6,337 nucleotides of DNA from an uncultured Acidimicrobiia bacterium (GCA_937900165.1 CALCCX010000436.1:1-6337), one strand, 5' to 3'; shown: positions 1-5,569, counted from the stretch's first letter. Made by a program: numbers and translations. Notes: generated by a model from the sequence alone, not told the origin.

Positions 1-660
1 CATCAGGGAGTGATGTTGGTGTTCGACAAGGAAAACGGATCACCGCTGGCTCTTCTGGATGGGCGTCTCATAACCGAGATGCGAACGGCCGCGGGGTCGG
101 CCGCGGCCGCCCGCAAGCTGGCCGCGCCGGTTCCCGAAGTGGTCACAATCCTCGGTAATGGAGTCCAGGCCCGGGCTCACGCCGATGCTTTGGCAGTGGT
201 GAGAGACTGGAGCGAACTGCGCCTCTGGGCCCGGGATCCGAAACGAGGTCAGGAAGTGGCTGACGAGATCGGAGCGGTGTTCTTCACCGATGCCGAAGAA
301 GCAGTTCGAGACGCGAACATCGTCGCTTGTTGCACGGCGGCGAAGGAGCCGATCCTCCAGGGCGCATGGCTCAAGCCCGGAGCTTTTGTAACAGCGGTGG
401 GCTGGAACACGGCCGAAGGGCGCGAACTCGATGACGCGGCGATGGGCAACACGGTGATCGTCGAATCGGTTGAGGCCGCCCACGATCAGGCCGGCAACAT
501 TCGCGGCTCAGGCTGTGAGGTCTTCGCAGAGATCGGTGAGGTGAATGCGGGCACGAAGACCGTTCCCGAAGACGCAACGATCATCTTCGACTCCGTCGGC
601 GTCGCAATCATGGATGTCGCCGGCGCCAAGCTCGTCTACGACCTCTGGCGCAATGCGACG
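1..660 (+). repeat. Direct repeat copy 1 (cyclodeaminase-family coding sequence)
   Basis: This stretch aligns without gaps to 4907-5566 at a constant offset of 4906. In the first 210 bases I count about 23 mismatches, roughly 89% identity. The block from 'aatggagtccag' through 'gatgctttggc' is identical in both copies. The copies lie in the same orientation and similarity stops at the gene end, since the downstream sequences do not match. The left limit is the window edge, so the repeat may extend further. Confidence 0.9.
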
Positions 661-678
661 TGGGACGATCAGCGCTGA
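1..678 (+). CDS. Ornithine cyclodeaminase/mu-crystallin family protein, 5' end cut by window edge
   Basis: This is an NAD(P)-dependent enzyme of the family that includes ornithine cyclodeaminase, alanine dehydrogenase, ketimine reductase and mu-crystallin; the exact substrate cannot be read from sequence. The frame is open from base 1 (His-Gln-Gly-Val-Met...), so the first ATG/GTG in the window is internal and not the true start. Aligned to the complete paralog at 4646-5569, about 87 N-terminal residues are missing. That missing part includes the lysine-containing segment (MAVKIV) that helps bind substrate in this family. The Rossmann motif GNGVQARAHA and the RELDD segment, where the family's catalytic Asp lies, are both present. 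The protein ends five residues later than the paralog (WDDQR). The two proteins differ at 23 of 220 aligned positions, about 90% identity. No stop or frameshift interrupts the visible part, so it is probably a functional gene truncated only by the edge. Confidence 0.9.
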   Translation, partial: HQGVMLVFDKENGSPLALLDGRLITEMRTAAGSAAAARKLAAPVPEVVTILGNGVQARAHADALAVVRDWSELRLWARDPKRGQEVADEIGAVFFTDAEEAVRDANIVACCTAAKEPILQGAWLKPGAFVTAVGWNTAEGRELDDAAMGNTVIVESVEAAHDQAGNIRGSGCEVFAEIGEVNAGTKTVPEDATIIFDSVGVAIMDVAGAKLVYDLWRNATWDDQR

Positions 679-828
679 GGATCTGGGCTGGCTGTGTCTG
701 TCGTTTGTAGCTCAGGGATCTCAGTCGAGCCATGTGTTGACGACGGTGGCGAGGCAGGGCCGCGAAGCAAGAGCGTCTGACGGCTGTCGCGTTGACTGGT
801 GGCCAGGGCGAAGACAGCAAGGTTGAAC

Positions 829-966
829 TTGCCCGAAGTACCGGCGAGGCGGGTCTCGGATCAGTTCGGAACTGGCTCGGCCCTCTTCCTCGGCGCGCCG
901 GCTCAATGCTTCGGGAAGTTCCGGGTCGAGGCGGACCAACTGCACATTCGCTTGCTTGGCTCGAGC
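829..966 (-). pseudogene. C-terminal half of a ribbon-helix-helix (CopG/VapB-like) antitoxin, probable remnant
   Basis: The minus strand reads ...NVQLVRLDPEL, then PEALSRRAEEEGRASSEL, then IRDPPRRYFGQ. This matches the usual shape of an RHH DNA-binding antitoxin: a beta strand (VRLDPEL), helix 1 (ALSRRAEEEGR), a turn, and helix 2 (SELIRDxxRRY). There is no ATG ahead of it. A stop codon lies about ten codons upstream in frame, and the 'DPP' in helix 2, where DAL or EAL is usual, would break the helix. The frame continues to 721 with residues that look non-coding. I see no PIN or other toxin gene beside it. The rest of 679-1023 shows nothing I recognise on either strand. The call rests on motif recognition only. 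A chance open frame in GC-rich DNA is the main alternative. An RHH N-terminal half lies on the same strand at 3037-3237. Confidence 0.4.
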
Positions 967-1023
967 CGGCCAACCTCACGACACTTCGGCGTCCGCCGCA
1001 ACATCATCGTCGATACTCGGGAC

Positions 1024-1862
1024 ATGACCAGGAAGATCGCTCTCAGCTCGCGAGGCGATGTTGAACTCGCGCTCAATACGGAGACTCTGGTGCCCCCGCC
1101 GAAGCCCGAAACACTGCGACCGGGGCCGACGGCCGACCTACGGGATGCGATGGCCAGATTCAGTTCAGGCGAGTCGCATGACCGACGCCGAGCCGAAGTT
1201 GTCGCGGCGGTCGCGCAGCTGGAAACCGACGAGCTCGAATTGTCTGCATTTCGGCGGACTCTTGCCCTGGCAGCAGGGGACCGAATCGACGCCATCGCCG
1301 ACATTGCCTATTCAGTGCCGACCGAAACGCTTGCCGAGGCGTTGGGGGCCGGTGTTGAAGCGGAACTGCTGACGGACACGAAGCTCATGGTCGAGGTGAT
1401 CGGAAGGGGTGTTCCGTCGAACGCGGCGTGCGATCGGGCGGTCTCCCGGCTATTCGATCGGTTCCGCCTCCACCCCGCAGGGCCCTTGGCCGTGCTATCT
1501 CTCCTCTACCAGAATCACGATGCCACAGCCGCGCTGGCCGCGGCCACGATCCTGGCCCACAAAGACAGGACGCCACGTCGCAGCGCGATCGAGCGGACCG
1601 TTCGCTTGGCGTCAGTCGATACGCCTATGGGCGGGAGGACGATCGTCGCTGGTCGAGCGTGATCCTCGACCTGGAGAGCTCGGGGTTCGAGTTCGGTGCC
1701 GGGCACCACGAATGTCCAGGCCGAACCCTTGCCGAGGCAATCGTCAGTGGAATCATTAAGGCCCTCACGAAACAGGGCTATGCGCTGCTTGCCGACCTCA
1801 TCGAGTACGCGCAGGACGGTCGACCGAGCGCACTTCCCATGGAGGTGCGAGCTAGTGACTGA
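1024..1862 (+). pseudogene. Short cytochrome P450-like protein, frameshifted
   Basis: Heme-thiolate monooxygenase-like protein. The first frame runs from ATG 1024 (MTRKIALSSRGDVELAL) to GGT at 1651-1653. The second frame, shifted by -1, takes over at TCG 1653 and ends at TGA 1860-1862. Joined, they give about 279 residues, against about 400 for a normal bacterial P450. Visible parts in order: a C-helix-like segment MARFSSGESHDRRR (residues 43-56); an I-helix-like segment LLYQNHDATAAL (160-171); RTVRLASVDTPMGGRTIVAG (191-210), resembling the strand region after the K helix; and the heme-binding loop FGAGHHECPG at 1692-1721, with the ligand Cys codon at 1713-1715. A standard K-helix ExxR and the 'NRDP' meander are not evident. 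From memory, shortened P450-like proteins of this form occur in actinobacteria. The frameshift may be a real inactivation or a one-base assembly error. The convergent Fic gene ends 36 bases beyond the stop. Confidence 0.75.
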
Positions 1863-1898
1863 TCTGGCGATTTGACCAGCCAGGTTTCGCTACGCCTC

Positions 1899-2507
1899 CT
1901 AGCTTCGAGCGAAGAGACAGAGATCAGTCAGGTCACCGTCGTCAGCAGACTGGAGGGATTCGATGTAGGCGCGCCTGGTCGCACGATCCGAGACGATGGA
2001 CAGTCGACCCCAGGTGAATTGAGGTCGGCCGAGGGCTGAGACCAGAGCGTCACAGAAAGCTCGGGAGTGGCGTCCGTTTCCATTCGGGAAAGGATGGATC
2101 GTTACCATGCGATGGTGGTATTCGATGCACGTCAGATCGATGTTTTCAGAGTTCTCGGTCGGCGTATGCTCGGCTCGATATCGGAGGTCATCGACAAGTT
2201 GGGTGACCCTCATCGCGATCTCCCACCAGTCAACGCCTAGGTTGGTCTCAGTCCGACGATAGGTGCCCGCCCAGGTCCAGACGTCTCCGAACATCCTGCC
2301 GTGGAGTTCCCTGACGAATTCAGCAGTCAACATTTGGTCAATAGTCGGTTCGGTGGACCGGAGCCACTGGTAGCCGTCGTTGACGTTCAGCGCCTCGACG
2401 TCGTTCAGATCGCCTCGGGTCGACACCCAGCTTGGGATGAGACCGATGAGGGCGTGATCGGCCCATGGAGTGTTCGCATCGTCGTCTCCCTCGGCTAGAT
2501 GTCCCAC
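1899..2507 (-). CDS. Mobile mystery protein B: Fic-domain protein, probable toxin
   Basis: The 202-residue product has the Fic core at its C-terminal half. The motif HPFPNGNGRHSR lies at residues 138-149, with the catalytic His at 138. The upstream helices LHGRMFGDVWTWAGTYR (68-84) are typical of Fic proteins. The N-terminal segment GLIPSWVSTRGDLNDVE (22-38) is what I recall as characteristic of the mobile mystery B family, TIGR02613. Fic enzymes usually transfer AMP or another nucleotide group to a target protein. Here the position normally held by Asp or Glu in HxFx(D/E)GNGR is Asn (HPFPN), so metal binding or chemistry may differ. The GTG start at 2505-2507 lies inside the 3' end of the HTH gene, giving a 13-bp overlap that suggests translational coupling. 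The pairing with the upstream HTH gene is the defining context of this family. The target is unknown. Confidence 0.88.
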   Translation of the reverse strand: MGHLAEGDDDANTPWADHALIGLIPSWVSTRGDLNDVEALNVNDGYQWLRSTEPTIDQMLTAEFVRELHGRMFGDVWTWAGTYRRTETNLGVDWWEIAMRVTQLVDDLRYRAEHTPTENSENIDLTCIEYHHRMVTIHPFPNGNGRHSRAFCDALVSALGRPQFTWGRLSIVSDRATRRAYIESLQSADDGDLTDLCLFARS

Positions 2508-2959
2508 AATCGCCCGGATTCGATGAGCCGGCGCTGAGCCTTGTCTCTTGCCTCGTCCATGACTTGAGGCGTTGGGGCCTGTGCCTCGAGGCGCATGGTG
2601 TGGATGACCTGCTCTATGTGGGCGGCAGCCCGCGCCTCAGCCTGGTCGGCAATCAGGTTCTCGTAGGACTTGTTTGGAACAAGTGCGTATGCCACGGTGC
2701 AGTTGAGGGCTTCCGCCGCGCGGCGAAGAGTGTCGAGTTTGAGCGTTTGGTCCTTCTCGGCCCGCTCGATTTGGCCGATCCTGGCCCGCGTCACACCCAT
2801 TCGAGCAGCCATCTGGGCACGAGACATGCCGAGGGCATCGCGGGTGGCTCGCAGCCAACCGGCGTGAGGTTGAGGAACGTTCTGCTCGAGTAGGGGAGCG
2901 ATGTTCCTCGTCAACGCTCGTTGCGCTCGTTCGATTGTCTTTAGATCGACACGCGACAT
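2495..2959 (-). CDS. Mobile mystery protein A: XRE-type HTH regulator, probable antitoxin partner
   Basis: The 154-residue protein has a helix-turn-helix domain at about residues 36-95. It includes LRATRDALGMSRAQMAARMG, then VTRARIGQIERAEKDQTLKL, then a Cro/C1-like third helix TLRRAAEALNCTVAYALVP. The N-terminal LKTIERAQRAL and the conserved WLRATRDALGMS fit mobile mystery protein A (TIGR02612). That family is found immediately upstream of mobile mystery B, often in mobile regions, plasmids or beside CRISPR loci. It probably binds its own promoter and may restrain the Fic partner; both roles are inferred from the arrangement. The ATG at 2957-2959 is preceded by a GAAGG Shine-Dalgarno-like sequence (2967-2971 on the plus strand) with about 7 nt spacing. 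The AT-rich leader with inverted repeats at 2981-3051 is its likely control region. Confidence 0.88.
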   Translation of the reverse strand: MSRVDLKTIERAQRALTRNIAPLLEQNVPQPHAGWLRATRDALGMSRAQMAARMGVTRARIGQIERAEKDQTLKLDTLRRAAEALNCTVAYALVPNKSYENLIADQAEARAAAHIEQVIHTMRLEAQAPTPQVMDEARDKAQRRLIESGRLWDI

Positions 2960-2980
2960 GTTCGGACCTTCAGAGATATG

Positions 2981-3051
2981 GATAGCTATTGGTCGGGTAG
3001 GCAGTATGTATAGGTAAGTCTATCGTATGCCTTCGCCTACGTATAGCTATC
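2981..3051 (-). promoter_or_regulatory. Inverted-repeat promoter/operator region of the mobile mystery operon
   Basis: This segment is distinctly AT-richer than its surroundings and lies 22-92 bases upstream of the HTH gene. Its ends are inverted copies of GATAGCTAT, at 2981-2989 and as ATAGCTATC at 3043-3051; the 8-bp core ATAGCTAT is itself a palindrome. Nested inside are GTAGGC (2997-3002) and GCCTAC (3035-3040), and GTATAG occurs at 3008 and 3041. Paired sites like these fit autoregulation by the XRE-type protein. I could not choose clear -10 and -35 hexamers. Confidence 0.5.
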
Positions 3052-3237
3052 TCTTGCGTTCAGCCCGGCTACATCGGTAGGGCGCTCGCCTCTGCGACGC
3101 AGGATCTCGTGGACGTCGAAGCCCTCCTCTGCCTTGCTCGTGAGTGTCTCGACGAGTTGTTCGGTGATGGGCTCGCCGCCGCACCAAGTGGCGCGGCCAC
3201 TCAAGAGGTGAATAGTTGGGCCAACTCTTCGAGGCAT
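3037..3237 (-). pseudogene. N-terminal half of a ribbon-helix-helix antitoxin, truncated
   Basis: The frame reads GGEPITEQLVETLTSKAEEG (residues 20-39), then FDVHEILRRRGERP. This matches the N-terminal part of a common antitoxin type, which runs roughly 'xITDELVExLAxEAExGYDVxxLxRRGRP' and is normally followed by a linker and an RHH domain (VRLDPEL...). Here the RHH domain is absent. After RRRGERP the frame reads unrelated residues and stops at 3037-3039, inside the inverted-repeat region upstream of the mobile mystery operon. No convincing start codon is visible; an in-frame TTG at 3202-3204 or the ATG at 3235-3237 would overlap the SRPBCC gene's 3' end in another frame. The missing C-terminal half resembles the fragment at 829-966 on the same strand. 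It is probably a broken gene. If intact as a short protein, its function is unknown. Confidence 0.45.
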
Positions 3238-3644
3238 CCGACCCAGCCACCTTTGTGTTCGGCACGTTCTGCTGGGTCGATCACCTTGTCGTGGGTGATG
3301 ACGACCTCGGTGCCGCCGTCGCTCGCCTCAAAGGTCACTGTGACACTGCTTGGACTGCTCGAGGACGGTTCGACGAGCCAGGTGTGACGGAGTCGATCAG
3401 GCGGCGTCACCTCCTCGTAGGTGCCAGAGATCCAGACCAAAGAACCGTCAGGCATCTGGTTGGCGAGGCGGAAGCCACCGCCTACCTGCAGGTCGACTTC
3501 GGCGTGGGTGCATACCACTCCGGCCGGCCCCCACCAGGTGAGCAGTTGTTGGGGCTCTGTCCAGGCTGCAAAGACTCTGGCCGGCTGCGCTCGGATATGG
3601 CGCCGCACAACCACACGATGAGGATGGGTCTCGTCGACGATCAC
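3201..3644 (-). CDS. SRPBCC/AHSA1-domain protein, coupled to ArsR regulator
   Basis: The 147-residue protein is of the START/Bet v1-like SRPBCC superfamily, subfamily AHSA1 (activator of Hsp90 ATPase homolog 1-like). These are single-domain proteins with a hydrophobic ligand cavity. Family hallmarks are RRHIRAQPARVFAAWTEP (residues 14-31), LLTWWGPAGV (34-43), GTYEEVTPPDRLRHTW (74-89), VTVTFEASDGGTEVVITHD (101-119) and a C-terminal GGWVGCLEELAQL (132-144). The GTG start at 3642-3644 overlaps the ArsR stop in GTGA, so translation is probably coupled. ArsR-AHSA1 pairs are a very common bacterial operon. Their ligand is generally unknown, and they are often called stress or cyclase-like genes without proof. 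It is full length for the family and shows no defects. Confidence 0.9.
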   Translation of the reverse strand: MIVDETHPHRVVVRRHIRAQPARVFAAWTEPQQLLTWWGPAGVVCTHAEVDLQVGGGFRLANQMPDGSLVWISGTYEEVTPPDRLRHTWLVEPSSSSPSSVTVTFEASDGGTEVVITHDKVIDPAERAEHKGGWVGCLEELAQLFTS

Positions 3645-4003
3645 GAACCCCCTTGTGGCGCGTCGCCATCTTCGAGGTGGCGAGCAAGCGAATCGAGGGT
3701 GTCCGTCCAGTAGACGCGACAGGATTCGAGCCAGGACTCGGCCTCGACGATCGCCTCAGCCCGCAGGGTGCAAAGCCTTGACCTGCCCCGCCGTTCCAGA
3801 TGGACCAGCCCGGCCCGCTCCAGAAGAGAGATGTGTTTCGATACGGCCGGCAGGGTCATACGGAATGGCTCGGCGAGTACGGACACCGTCGCCGGGCCGA
3901 GCGCCAGCCGCCTCACGATGGAACGCCGGGTCGGGTTGCCCAACGCGGAGAACACCAGGCTGAGTTCCTCATCGCCTTGGAGTGTTTCGGTTGCTGTAGT
4001 CAT
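3641..4003 (-). CDS. ArsR-family winged-helix transcriptional repressor
   Basis: The 120-residue regulator has LVFSALGNPTRRSIVRRLAL at residues 16-35, the classic opening of ArsR winged helices. It continues with ATVSVLAEPFRMTLPAVSKH (38-57), holding the recognition helix, and the wing ISLLERAGLVHLERRGRSRL. No metal-binding cysteine pair of the ArsR/SmtB alpha-3 type (CxC near the DNA-binding helix) is present. It is therefore probably not a metal sensor but one of the ArsR proteins paired with SRPBCC genes. On the minus strand a TATAGC box (4012-4017) stands only 8 nt before the ATG, so the transcript may be leaderless. The AGGGGA before the ATG sits too close for a normal ribosome site. The probable operator at 4031-4046 covers where a -35 would lie, consistent with autorepression. 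Confidence 0.9.
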   Translation of the reverse strand: MTTATETLQGDEELSLVFSALGNPTRRSIVRRLALGPATVSVLAEPFRMTLPAVSKHISLLERAGLVHLERRGRSRLCTLRAEAIVEAESWLESCRVYWTDTLDSLARHLEDGDAPQGGS

Positions 4004-4011
4004 TCCCCTAT

Positions 4012-4017
4012 GCTATA
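4012..4017 (-). promoter_or_regulatory. Possible -10 box of the ArsR operon (leaderless start)
   Basis: The minus strand reads TATAGC followed by eight bases and then the ArsR ATG. Transcription would begin at or within a base or two of the start codon, as in many actinobacterial leaderless messages. The matching -35 position (about 4035-4040) is poor as a hexamer and overlaps the operator. Confidence 0.35.
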
Positions 4018-4030
4018 CCATTCGGTTAAG

Positions 4031-4046
4031 TTAACTAAATGGTTAA
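4031..4046. promoter_or_regulatory. Probable ArsR operator, imperfect palindrome TTAACTAAATGGTTAA
   Basis: The outer arms TTAAC and GTTAA are perfectly inverted, which fits a dimeric winged-helix repressor. A related half-site, TTAACCGAATGG on the minus strand, follows toward the ArsR gene and resembles TTAACCATTTAG of the main site, so two dimers may bind. The site lies in the divergent intergenic space and could affect the SRPBCC gene at 4136 as well as the ArsR operon. Confidence 0.55.
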
Positions 4047-4074
4047 CTATCAACAAGCTAGGCGGCGAACTTTC

Positions 4075-4106
4075 GGCTCTAGTGCGGATATATCCACACT
4101 AGAGCC
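4075..4106. repeat. 32-bp near-perfect palindrome upstream of the divergent SRPBCC gene
   Basis: The left arm GGCTCTAGTGCGGATA pairs with the right arm TATCCACACTAGAGCC with one mismatch in 16. It lies 29 bases upstream of the start codon at 4136, just before the ribosome site (AGGAGAGG at 4122-4129). As DNA it could be an operator for a dimeric or tetrameric regulator. As RNA it would form a long hairpin in the leader, if transcription starts upstream of it. Confidence 0.75.
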
Positions 4107-4135
4107 TAAGGAACGCTCGTTAGGAGAGGCACCAC

Positions 4136-4528
4136 ATGCCGACCGCAATCAGTCAGACCGTCAACTTCGATGTGAGCGTGGATAGGGCCTATAGGGCCAT
4201 CGCCGATTCGGATGAGCATTCGGCGTTTACCGGTGCGCCCGCCGAAATCCCCACCGAACCGGGTGGTGCATTCACGACCCACGGGGGAGCCATCGAAGGT
4301 CTGATGCTCGAAATGTCTGCGAACCAGCGCATCGTGCAGGCGTGGCGACCCGCCGATTGGCCACAGGGCGAGTACTCGGTAGTGCGTTACGAGTTCGAAG
4401 GCGATGACACGAACGTGCAAATCACCTTGACCCACACCGGTCTGCCAGAAGAAGGCGCCGCCCATATTGCTGAAGGCTGGGAGCAGCAGTACTGGAATCC
4501 GCTCGGCGAGTATTTCTCCAAGGCTTGA
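4136..4528 (+). CDS. SRPBCC/AHSA1-like protein, divergent from ArsR operon
   Basis: This 130-residue protein has SRPBCC character: FDVSVDRAYRAIADSDEHSAF at the N terminus, GGAFTTHGGAIEGLMLEM (residues 43-60), RIVQAWRPADWPQGEYS (65-81), YEFEGDDTNVQITLTHTGLP (85-104) and the C-terminal helix AEGWEQQYWNPLGEYF (112-127). That final pattern (H-T-G-x-P ... GW ... Y-W-x-P-L) is typical of AHSA1-type proteins. It is somewhat shorter than the neighbour at 3201-3644 and not closely similar to it, so the two are distant relatives rather than a recent duplicate. A good ribosome site AGGAGAGG lies six bases before the ATG. It has its own terminator at 4565-4594, so it is probably transcribed alone. Ligand and role are unknown. 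Confidence 0.85.
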   Translation: MPTAISQTVNFDVSVDRAYRAIADSDEHSAFTGAPAEIPTEPGGAFTTHGGAIEGLMLEMSANQRIVQAWRPADWPQGEYSVVRYEFEGDDTNVQITLTHTGLPEEGAAHIAEGWEQQYWNPLGEYFSKA

Positions 4529-4564
4529 TTGGTGATCGCCTCCATGGCTCTGTGAATCAGATGA

Positions 4565-4594
4565 GGGCGCGCCGTTGGTGCGCCCCCATCTTTT
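4565..4594 (+). terminator. Rho-independent terminator after the SRPBCC gene
   Basis: The stem GGGCGCGCC, loop GTT, then GGTGCGCCC forms nine pairs with one G-U wobble, followed closely by a T-rich tail (TCTTTT at 4589-4594). It lies 36 bases past the SRPBCC stop and separates that gene from the cyclodeaminase-family gene at 4646. Confidence 0.75.
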
Positions 4595-4634
4595 CGCGAC
4601 CCGATACAGTCCGGGCAGATACAACCGAGATCGC

Positions 4635-4648
4635 AAGGAGTCACGTTG
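4635..4648 (+). promoter_or_regulatory. Ribosome binding site fixing a TTG start
   Basis: AAGGAG (4635-4640), a five-base spacer TCACG and then TTG (4646-4648) define the start of the second cyclodeaminase-family gene. No ATG lies nearby in frame; the next in-frame ATG is 33 codons downstream and would remove the N-terminal fold. Confidence 0.8.
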
Positions 4649-5569
4649 ACGAGTTACGGCCTGGAGTCGCTGCCGATCATCGGTGAGAGTTCGATTGCGT
4701 CGCTCCTCGAGTGGGAGCCTCTCATTGAAACGCTGGAGAGGGCAATGATTCAGTTCTCGGCTGGAGAGATCGCGCAGCCCCTTCGCCAGATCGTCCCGGT
4801 ACCCGGGCAAGACGCGATCATCGCCGCGATGCTGGCGGTCGGCGAGGCCATGGCTGTCAAGATCGTCACGCTGTATCACGACAACGCTGGAACCGACATT
4901 CCAACCCATCAAGGAGTCATGCTGGTCTTCGACAAGGAAAACGGTTCGCCGCTGGCCCTTCTGGATGGGCGTCTCATCACCGAGATGCGGACGGCCGCGG
5001 GGTCGGCTGCGGCCGCTCGCAAGCTGGCCGTGCCGGTTCCAGAGGTCGTCACCATTCTCGGCAATGGAGTCCAGGCCCGGGCTCACGCCGATGCTTTGGC
5101 GGTTGTAAGAGGTTGGCGAGAGCTTCGGCTGTGGGCGCGGGATCCCAAACGGGGTCAGGAACTTGCCGACGAGATCGGTGCGGTGCTGTTCACCGATGCC
5201 GAGACAGCAGTCCGAGACGCAGACATCGTCGCTTGTTGTACGGCAGCAAAAGAGCCGATCCTCGCTGGCACTTGGCTCAAACCAGGAGCGTTCGTGACAG
5301 CAGTGGGCTGGAACACAGCCGATGGGCGCGAGCTGGATGATGTGGCGATGGGCAATACGGTGATTGTCGAGTCGGTTGAGGCCGCCCACGATCAGGCCGG
5401 CAATGTTCGCGGCTCAGGCTGCGACGTCTTCGCTGAGATCGGCGAAATATATGCGGATGTCAAGACCGTCCCCGAAGGCGCAACTGTCATTTTCGACTCC
5501 GTAGGCATCGCAACAATGGATGTTGCGGCAGCGAAGCTCGTGTACGACCTCTGGCGCGCTGCGACATAG
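4646..5569 (+). CDS. Ornithine cyclodeaminase/mu-crystallin family protein, complete
   Basis: The 307-residue enzyme is the normal length for this NAD(P)-dependent family (ornithine cyclodeaminase, alanine dehydrogenase, ketimine/pyrroline-carboxylate reductase). The N-terminal substrate and dimerisation domain contains VKIV at 71-74, whose Lys aligns with the family's substrate-binding Lys, and EMRTAAGSAAA (113-123), whose Arg should bind the substrate carboxylate. The Rossmann domain begins at TILGNGVQARAHADA (136-150). RELDD (228-232) contains the position of the catalytic Asp of ornithine cyclodeaminase. I cannot separate ornithine cyclodeamination from imine reduction or alanine dehydrogenation. 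It has a strong ribosome site and a TTG start. It is the intact paralog of 1-678. The convergent neighbour is a PLP aminotransferase, which suggests amino-acid or keto/imino-acid metabolism, though convergent genes need not be related. Confidence 0.93.
   Translation: MTSYGLESLPIIGESSIASLLEWEPLIETLERAMIQFSAGEIAQPLRQIVPVPGQDAIIAAMLAVGEAMAVKIVTLYHDNAGTDIPTHQGVMLVFDKENGSPLALLDGRLITEMRTAAGSAAAARKLAVPVPEVVTILGNGVQARAHADALAVVRGWRELRLWARDPKRGQELADEIGAVLFTDAETAVRDADIVACCTAAKEPILAGTWLKPGAFVTAVGWNTADGRELDDVAMGNTVIVESVEAAHDQAGNVRGSGCDVFAEIGEIYADVKTVPEGATVIFDSVGIATMDVAAAKLVYDLWRAAT
4907..5566 (+). repeat. Direct repeat copy 2 (cyclodeaminase-family coding sequence)
   Basis: This is the partner of 1-660 in the same orientation and without gaps. 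Among the first 70 aligned codons I count 22 changed codons, of which only 2 alter the amino acid, so both copies appear to have evolved under purifying selection since they separated. Divergence at the protein level is greater in the last third. Confidence 0.9.

Noticed and set aside
40..483. Open minus-strand frame opposite the first cyclodeaminase-family gene, and the 427-residue one at 4106-5389
   Set aside because: These mirror the coding pattern of the real plus-strand genes. The long one also runs through the terminator and the SRPBCC gene, and neither shows recognisable domains.
708..740. 'TAGCTCAGG' resembling a tRNA D-arm
   Set aside because: No acceptor stem, anticodon arm or T-arm can be formed around it.
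799..1023. N-terminal extension of the P450-like frame from the ATG at 799
   Set aside because: Residues before MTRKIAL look non-coding and overlap the RHH-like remnant on the other strand. The P450-like similarity begins right after the ATG at 1024.
1864..1883. Small hairpin CTGGC...GCCAG between the convergent P450 and Fic genes as a terminator
   Set aside because: The stem is only five pairs with a nine-base loop and there is no T-tract.
2142..2159. TENSEN in the Fic protein as a class II inhibitory (S/T)xxxE(G/N) motif
   Set aside because: It fits the pattern by letter but lies in a likely loop about 16 residues before the catalytic His, not in an inhibitory helix. Probably chance.
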